Source: Deltaproteobacteria bacterium (GTDB taxonomy: Bacteria > Desulfobacterota_B > Binatia > Bin18). From it: DNA of 9,361 nucleotides. Made by a program: the position numbers and the translations under genes. The stretch's first letter is position 1, and every line of letters starts with the position of its first letter. Below the pieces are notes generated by a model that made no database searches, was not told the DNA's origin, and saw only the letters and a program-made list of their open reading frames with translations. Location: contig JAAXHF010000366.1 of assembly GCA_012271025.1 (NCBI GenBank), positions 1 through 9,361 on the forward strand, read 5' to 3'. Positions 6,339-9,361 of the stretch are shown here, in pieces.

Positions 6339-6343
6339 ACGAC
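6315..6343 (+). promoter_or_regulatory. predicted promoter for the hydrolase-QueE pair
   Basis: A perfect -35 box TTGACA (6315-6320) is followed, at the ideal 17-base spacing, by TACGAC (6338-6343), which matches the -10 consensus at only three positions. Transcription would start near 6350, leaving a leader of about 16 bases with the GGGGA site ahead of the ATG at 6366. A weak -10 overlapped by a palindrome would suit an activator- or repressor-controlled promoter. Confidence 0.45.
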
Positions 6344-6365
6344 AGCACCAGAAACGGGGAAAGAC

Positions 6366-8339
6366 ATGATTACACGGATTGTTATCGACAGCGTCCAGTC
6401 TCCGACCTTTGACGGCCTGTCCTTCGGTCAGGTCGGTCAGTATGAGAAGCTGGTCGGCCGCGCCTTTGGCGAGCTTGATCCCGTGAGCCCGCTCAACGCG
6501 GTCATCACCGACATTGCCCTGGCCCCGCGCAACGCCCGCGGCCGGGTTGAGTATTCCACCGATTTTTACATCCTGAAGCCGTGTGACCCGGACCGGGGCA
6601 ACCGGGTCCTGCTGTTCGATGTCACCAACCGGGCCAACAAGATCACCTACCTGCCGCTGAACTTTCCGTTCCGGGCGCCGCCCGAGTTCCCGCCGATCAA
6701 CGACCCGTGCACAGCCCAGGACGCCGGGACCGGCTACCTCATGCGCCAGGGCTATACCATTGTCTGGACCGGCTGGGACGCCACCGCCCCGGCCGGAAAC
6801 GACCGGCTGACTACCACGGTCCCGGTTGCGCGCGAGAACGGCCAACCGATTGTCGGTCCCGCGCTTGAGGAGATCATGGTCGATAACGTCCAGACCGCAG
6901 CGCCCGGCCAGGCCGTGTACCGCTATCCGCTGACCTATCCGACCGCCAGCCTCGACACGTCTCAGGCCAGCCTGACGGTGCGCGAGTACCGGAGCGATGA
7001 GCCCCGGCTTATTCCGCCGACCGACTGGCACTATCTCGACGCGCCGACGATCGGGCTGCTGCCGCAGGACGAGCGGCCGTTCGAGAGCGGTCAGATCTAT
7101 CAGTTTGTGTATCCGGCGACCGATCCCATCGTGGCCGGCATCGGCTTTGCTGCGGTGCGCGATTTTGTGGCCTTTGTCCGCCACGCCGAGGCCGACACGC
7201 ACGGCACGCCAAACCCCCTGGCCGGTACGCTCGCCTGGTCTCTTGCCACCGGGCTATCGCAGTCGGGCCGCTTCCACCGACCGTTTCTGTATCTGGGCTG
7301 CAACCAGGACGAGGACGGCCGTCGAGTGTTCGACGGCATGCTGCCGTATATCAACGGGGCGGGCGGCGGATTCTTCAACTACCGCTTTGCCCAGCCGAAT
7401 CGCACTGCCTTTCAGCGCTGGAGCCACGTCTACCCGGAGCAGGTTTTTCCGTTTGCCTACTCCAGCCTGCGCGATCCGCTGACGGGCAAGACCGACAGTG
7501 TCCTGGCCCGCTGTGACGCCTCGGACACGAGTCCCAAGCTCATGGAGGTGAACGACTCCAACAGCTACTGGTTCAAGAGTGCGTCGCTGGCCATCACCAC
7601 ACCGGACGGCAGCGCCGACCTGGCCGACCCGCCCAATGTGCGCTTTTACCTGCTGTCGAGCATTGCCCACGGCGTGGCGTCCGGACGCGGCAGCTGCCAG
7701 CAGCTCCAGAACCCGATCAGTCCCGGGCCAGCTCTGCGGGCGCTGCTGGCCGCGCTGACCGACTGGGTGACGGCCGACAAAGAGCCGCCGCCCAGCCAGG
7801 TGCCGCGCTTGAGCGACGGCAGCCTCGTCCCGCCCCTGCCGCAGTCCAGCGTTGGTTTTCCCCAGATTCCGGGCGTGGCGTATACCGGCGTGGCCAGCAT
7901 CCGTGAACTGTACGACTACGGTCCTGAGTTCGACCGTGGCATCATCAGCAGCCTGCCCCCGCGCGAGACCGGCCGTGCCTATCCGAGCCTGGTGCCCAAG
8001 GTCACGCCGGACGGGATCGACCTAGCGGGCATTCAGCTGCCGGACATGGCGGTTCCGCTCGGTACCTATACGGGCTGGAACCTGCTGGCCAATACCCCCA
8101 AAGATGAATGCTCGGCAATGGGGTCTTTTATTCCGTTTGCCACGACCAAGGCACAGCGGCTGGCCAGCGACGACCCCCGCCTGTCTCTGGAGGAACGCTA
8201 CGTCACCCAGCGCCGCTATGTCCAGGCGGTCAGCGCTGCGGCCCAACGGCTCGTCGCCCAGGGTCTGCTGCTGGACGAAGACGCCGCCGCCTATATCGAG
8301 GCCGCCGAACAGCGCCAACTCGGCCTGCCGCAGGAATAA
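6366..8339 (+). CDS. large alpha/beta hydrolase-domain protein (Abhydrolase_10 type)
   Basis: This 657-residue protein matches what I recall of the alpha/beta hydrolase domain family once treated as a domain of unknown function: MITRIVIDSVQSPTFDG, GQYEKLVGRAFGELDP, then APRNARGRVEYSTDFYILKP. The nucleophile motif is GLSQSGRF with Ser298 the likely nucleophile, followed by a VFDGMLPYINGAGGG segment. The likely catalytic His is H435 in SSIAHG. In family members as I remember them, a Glu stands in an EYW motif between these; here the segment is NDSNSYW, with Ser400 at that place. The C-terminal part (about 560-657) includes GWNLL, MGSFIPFA and RLSLEERY, typical of the family. No signal peptide is seen, so it is probably cytoplasmic. 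The ATG at 6366 has GGGGA five bases upstream; an upstream GTG-type extension reading to 6315 would overlap the promoter. An esterase or lipase-like reaction is expected; substrate unknown. Confidence 0.92.
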   Translation: MITRIVIDSVQSPTFDGLSFGQVGQYEKLVGRAFGELDPVSPLNAVITDIALAPRNARGRVEYSTDFYILKPCDPDRGNRVLLFDVTNRANKITYLPLNFPFRAPPEFPPINDPCTAQDAGTGYLMRQGYTIVWTGWDATAPAGNDRLTTTVPVARENGQPIVGPALEEIMVDNVQTAAPGQAVYRYPLTYPTASLDTSQASLTVREYRSDEPRLIPPTDWHYLDAPTIGLLPQDERPFESGQIYQFVYPATDPIVAGIGFAAVRDFVAFVRHAEADTHGTPNPLAGTLAWSLATGLSQSGRFHRPFLYLGCNQDEDGRRVFDGMLPYINGAGGGFFNYRFAQPNRTAFQRWSHVYPEQVFPFAYSSLRDPLTGKTDSVLARCDASDTSPKLMEVNDSNSYWFKSASLAITTPDGSADLADPPNVRFYLLSSIAHGVASGRGSCQQLQNPISPGPALRALLAALTDWVTADKEPPPSQVPRLSDGSLVPPLPQSSVGFPQIPGVAYTGVASIRELYDYGPEFDRGIISSLPPRETGRAYPSLVPKVTPDGIDLAGIQLPDMAVPLGTYTGWNLLANTPKDECSAMGSFIPFATTKAQRLASDDPRLSLEERYVTQRRYVQAVSAAAQRLVAQGLLLDEDAAAYIEAAEQRQLGLPQE

Positions 8340-8341
8340 AC

Positions 8342-9043
8342 GTGACGACACCGCCCGACCGGCTGCTCGTGTCCGAGATATTCGAGAGCGTCCAGGGAGA
8401 GGGCGTCTCCCTGGGCGTGCCGTCCATCTTTCTGCGCCTGGCCCACTGCAACCTGCGCTGTGGCTGGTGCGACACCAAATACACCTGGGACTGGCACGCC
8501 TACGACATCCGCAAAGAGGTCCACGAGTACAGCCTCGACCAAACCGTAGACACGCTTCAGCGGCTGCGACCGAGAAATCTGGTCGTGACCGGCGGGGAAC
8601 CCCTGTTGCAACAGACGGCCCTTGTCAGCCTGCTGAGACGGCTGGGCCGAGACTGGACCAGCGAGGTCGAGACCGCCGGCACCCTCGTTCCCGATGCGCA
8701 GCTGACCGCCATCATCACCCGCTGGAACGTCTCGCCAAAGCTGGAGAACTCGGGCAATCCGACCGACAAGCGGCTGCGGCCCGAAGCCCTGCGGGCCTTT
8801 GCGGCCCTGCCGAACGCCTCTTTCAAATTTGTGCTTGCCGCGACTGTGGATCTTGCCGAGGTATCGGACCTGATAGCGCGCTTCGATCTGCCGTCCGAGC
8901 GGGTCATACTGATGCCCGAAGCGACCGAGGCCGAGCGGCTGAACGAGCTGGCCCGGGACTTGGTCGAAGCCTGCATGCAGTACGGCTACCGACTCAGCTA
9001 TCGCCTTCACGTCGCCCTGTGGGGGGATAAGCGGGGCGTGTGA
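8342..9043 (+). CDS. queE: 7-carboxy-7-deazaguanine synthase (radical SAM)
   Basis: QueE converts 6-carboxy-5,6,7,8-tetrahydropterin to 7-carboxy-7-deazaguanine, using S-adenosylmethionine and a [4Fe-4S] cluster, on the way to preQ0 and queuosine. The 233-residue sequence has the whole signature: SEIFESVQGEG (11-21), the cluster motif C36-x3-C40-x2-C43 within AHCNLRCGWCDTKYTWDW, and VVTGGEPLLQQ (81-91). Basic and hydrophobic C-terminal strands ending in SYRLHVALWGDK are typical of the longer QueE form. The GTG at 8342 is chosen as start because it lies two bases after the hydrolase stop, with GCAGGAA just ahead, and because conserved sequence starts soon after; the open frame extends upstream only as antisense-like sequence inside the hydrolase gene. 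No queC, queD or queF neighbour is present, so the pathway genes must lie elsewhere. Confidence 0.96.
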   Translation: MTTPPDRLLVSEIFESVQGEGVSLGVPSIFLRLAHCNLRCGWCDTKYTWDWHAYDIRKEVHEYSLDQTVDTLQRLRPRNLVVTGGEPLLQQTALVSLLRRLGRDWTSEVETAGTLVPDAQLTAIITRWNVSPKLENSGNPTDKRLRPEALRAFAALPNASFKFVLAATVDLAEVSDLIARFDLPSERVILMPEATEAERLNELARDLVEACMQYGYRLSYRLHVALWGDKRGV

Positions 9044-9074
9044 GTCATGCTGCTCGCTCTGATGAGGTTCAGGA

Positions 9075-9236
9075 TTACGCCGGCAGAAAAAAAGCTCTGA
9101 GAATGAGAGCCATCACTCCACCCAATAAGACTCCGAGCATCCATTTGACCAGCGTCAGATCCGCCTTCACAGGAGCGAGTTCAATTTGCAGAGCTTGCTT
9201 TGTGGCAAGAGGGGTATCGAATGGGATGGCCGACAT
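9075..9236 (-). CDS. 53-residue single-pass membrane mini-protein, DUF1640-like
   Basis: The frame from ATG (9236) to TAA (9075) encodes a 53-residue protein. It begins MSAIPFDTPLATKQAL, has a short charged helix IELAPVKADLTLVKWM, and then one hydrophobic segment of about 18 residues (34-51) followed by FFLPA. This layout resembles a shortened version of the small coiled-coil membrane proteins of the DUF1640/CCDC90-like group, whose members start with a similar S/T-x-I-x-FDT motif and end with K-W-M/I plus a membrane helix. The long coiled coil that normally lies between is missing here, so this may be an internally deleted relic or a naturally small form. No clear ribosome binding site precedes the ATG; an in-frame TAG lies four codons upstream, so a longer form is impossible. 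It converges on queE, 31 bp away. Function unknown. Confidence 0.5.
   Translation of the reverse strand: MSAIPFDTPLATKQALQIELAPVKADLTLVKWMLGVLLGGVMALILRAFFLPA
9087..9110 (-). terminator. hairpin plus T7 tract near the mini-protein stop
   Basis: Read leftward, GCTCT (9110-9106), a seven-base loop and AGAGC (9098-9094) form a short stem, extended by one G-U pair, followed by seven Ts (9093-9087). It has the form of an intrinsic terminator for leftward transcription. It lies inside the last codons of the 53-residue frame rather than after its stop. The stem is short, so strength is uncertain. Confidence 0.35.
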
Positions 9237-9361
9237 GCGGCTACGCTAACATGTTCGGCAGAGGAAAGAACGCCCTCCCCGCTTCGGTAGTGTCTCAGTT
9301 TGACAATGCTGGCCTGTCTCATCCCCAGCGGCCCGCGCCGAGGACGCGCCATACGCCGGAA
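9237..9361. other. right-edge stretch with no supported gene; short direct repeat
   Basis: I see no convincing gene in these 125 bases. A leftward frame (from about 9352) has a good length for the space but no ribosome binding site or recognisable motif. The word TGTCTCA appears at 9291-9297 and 9315-9321, 24 bases apart. The sequence between and around it, GTAGTGTCTCAGTTTGACAA, has the look of an element terminus, but no partner end lies in the window, so this is not called as an insertion sequence. Confidence 0.3.

Noticed and set aside
6255..7202. 315-residue leftward open frame crossing the divergent promoter region
   Set aside because: It is antisense to the hydrolase and overlaps the promoter; no ribosome binding site or motif.
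8104..9030. 308-residue alternative rightward frame through the queE region
   Set aside because: The overlapping queE frame carries the CX3CX2C and TGGEP motifs; this frame is Arg/Pro-rich shadow sequence.
9040..9249. 69-residue rightward frame overlapping the end of queE
   Set aside because: It has no ribosome binding site, low-complexity composition, and is antisense to the better-supported mini-protein.
9167..9352. 61-residue leftward frame beginning MARPRRGP, considered as the start of a transposase
   Set aside because: It stops after 61 residues, shows no helix-turn-helix or catalytic motif I can identify, and overlaps the mini-protein frame.

Overview
The window is a dense, GC-rich bacterial segment. 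It holds eight genes or gene parts, short intergenic gaps and no RNA gene, CRISPR array or recognisable insertion sequence. No taxonomic marker is present. The mix of several family III (CaiB/BaiF) CoA-transferases, a large Abhydrolase_10-type alpha/beta hydrolase, a VOC protein and a QueE homologue is typical of catabolically versatile, mostly uncultured GC-rich lineages (Binatia- or Tectomicrobia-like bacteria, some Proteobacteria and Actinobacteria). That placement is a low-confidence inference.

Layout, left to right. (1) The 3' end of a rightward gene enters from the left edge and stops at 148. (2) A leftward 804-residue gene (213-2627) carries two complete family III CoA-transferase domains in one chain, each with an aligned catalytic Asp. 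(3) A 185-bp divergent promoter region contains several short repeats. (4) A rightward VOC-fold protein (2813-3274) ends at a GC-rich hairpin. (5) A leftward three-gene operon runs from 6203 down to 3325: a 431-residue CoA-transferase with the catalytic Asp, a 421-residue CoA-transferase-like partner without it that starts at TTG overlapping the upstream stop, and an unrecognised 98-residue protein. (6) A second divergent promoter region (6204-6365) carries the same octamer next to both predicted -10 boxes. (7) A rightward pair follows: an Abhydrolase_10-type hydrolase (6366-8339), then 2 bp later the radical-SAM enzyme QueE (8342-9043). (8) A convergent 53-residue membrane mini-protein lies at 9075-9236. 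The last 125 bp hold no gene I can support.

Biologically, most of the window points to CoA-thioester metabolism. Four CoA-transferase domains in about 6 kb form two architectures of the same kind of two-domain enzyme: one fused chain, and one split pair in which only one subunit looks catalytic. The VOC protein could act on the same class of acyl substrate, because some VOC proteins are epimerases or lyases. The hydrolase shares a control region with the split pair and may supply or process a carboxylic acid or ester. QueE is a 7-deazaguanine (queuosine pathway) enzyme that seems only to ride on the hydrolase transcript. No substrate can be assigned from sequence alone. The most unusual points are the Asp-less CoA-transferase subunit with its orphan 98-residue neighbour, and the repeated motifs in the two divergent promoter regions.
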